From assembly GCA_030710605.1 (NCBI GenBank), contig CP092875.1, positions 69,247,529 to 69,311,528 of the forward strand: a stretch of 64,000 bases of DNA, written 5' to 3'. The translations under genes were made by a program, and so were the position numbers. This document shows, in pieces, positions 63,194 to 64,000 of this stretch (position 1 is the stretch's first letter; each line of letters begins with the position of its first letter). This DNA is from Cordylochernes scorpioides (taxonomy: Eukaryota; Arthropoda; Arachnida; Pseudoscorpiones; Chernetidae). The notes below the pieces were generated by a model. It had not been told where the DNA came from. It made no database searches and saw only the letters and a program-made list of their open reading frames with translations.

Positions 63194-64000
63194 AGCAAGT
63201 CTTTAGATTCCTCAAAATATTCCGCGATTTTTCCGTTTTAAAGGTTTGAAGTGAAAAATAGCTATAGACAGGTTAAGGAGGTCTTTAAAGTAATCCTTTT
63301 ATGTCTATCTCCCTATGTATTATGGTTCATGTCAAACATGCGTATAATTATTTAAATAGGTATTTTTATTATACAACACGTTTTACATCATACAATCTTG
63401 TTATATTTACCAATATGGGGTTGTTAGTTCAAATTACCATATATATATATATAATAAAAGAAAATTCATTTTATGGAAACTCGATTTGGTCGTGTCTACA
63501 ATACAGTAATGGATCCGTCTACCGTTGAAACAACACCAGTCGTACAGGAAGGGACAACTATATTGTCTTCCTCCATACCTGACTCTATGTCGCGACAGTT
63601 TCATACTGATAGATCGAGTATTGTGGAAACATACGTAAAACAACCAATAGGCGTACAAACACTCTTTCATTTATGAAAAAGGCATCTCCTTATCGTTCAA
63701 CTGAAAATTACTGATAGCTTGCGCCATTTATCGGAATAAATATCAACTATTCTCGTTGATTTTTAATTATTTCAGAATTAGCCAATTACCCATTCTTGAT
63801 TAATCAAGAAAAGCTAACCACGTACGCGTTTAGGGCTGTTGGCTCTCATCAGCGTGATGCAAGCTGAACCTCAACGACCAAAAAACTGGCCATTCAGGCA
63901 TCCTGAAAAATCATTTCATTTGTTCCTGTATTTAGATATTCTTTCAAAGATTGTAGAAATCAGGGAAAAAATATACTACCATTTCTAACATATAGTATGC
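63194..64000 (+). other. Intron of copy 2 ending near the next exon
   Basis: 63430-64000 matches 16132-16685. An open frame of 67 codons (63473-63676) is intact here and broken in copy 1. By alignment the exon with the catalytic Asp should start about 50 bp beyond the window. Confidence 0.6.

Noticed and set aside
62995..63198. Tyr/Ile-rich minus frame
   Set aside because: Translation of TATA-rich repeats in the 230-bp insert.

Overview
This window looks like AT-rich, intron-dense animal nuclear DNA. The genes are multi-exon trypsin-like proteases (CUB, LDLa and S1 domains). The mobile elements are jockey- and R1-like LINEs, Gypsy and BEL/Pao LTR elements, mariner, Tigger/pogo, hAT, Helitrons, tRNA-derived SINEs and Penelope-like hairpins. 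That mix fits an arthropod, possibly a chelicerate, but nothing in the sequence names the species. Two runs of exactly 100 N (37196-37295, 52212-52311) mark scaffold joins.

The host content is two tandem, same-strand (+) paralogues of one CUB-LDLa-trypsin gene. Copy 1 enters already inside the gene: its His exon must lie about 50 bp left of base 1, because bases 1-840 match the intron that follows the His exon of copy 2 (58325 onward). Its remaining exons are 843-945, 16734-16905 (catalytic Asp), 19788-19927 and 24405-24572 (GDSGGP and stop). Copy 2 has two CUB exons (52715-52839, 54881-55097), an LDLa exon (57625-57732), an IVGG/His exon (58044-58275) and exon 58662-58764. Its next exon should start about 50 bp past base 64000. 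All intron phases agree. Possible leader exons are 39700-39770 and 42717-42782. The duplication period is about 58.3 kb.

The two copies of the long intron (946-16733 and 58765-64000) can be compared base for base, so each serves as the empty site for insertions in the other. Copy 1 gained a SINE (341-658), an 11.4-kb mariner-ended composite (1488-12910) filled with nested LINEs, and two Helitrons (14298-15420 with two tRNA-Gly-like sequences; 15777-16131). Copy 2 gained a Tigger element (59290-61284), a solo LTR (62255-62469) and a 230-bp insert with a 9-bp target duplication (62955-63184). Elsewhere in copy 1 a hAT element split a SINE (17289-19588), and a 58-bp minisatellite (19928 to about 24180) grew from the 5' splice site itself.

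Between the genes lie a minisatellite-bearing Helitron (25104-26659), a Gypsy element (27613-34936) followed head to tail by a second copy that shares its middle LTR and stops at a gap, further Helitron, MITE and foldback copies, and a second mariner composite (43930-50564) that contains a small gag-only LTR element. A broken BEL/Pao element sits in the copy 2 intron at 55430-57075. Every transposase found carries lethal lesions. The only long intact mobile ORF is the Gypsy pol (29831-33166).
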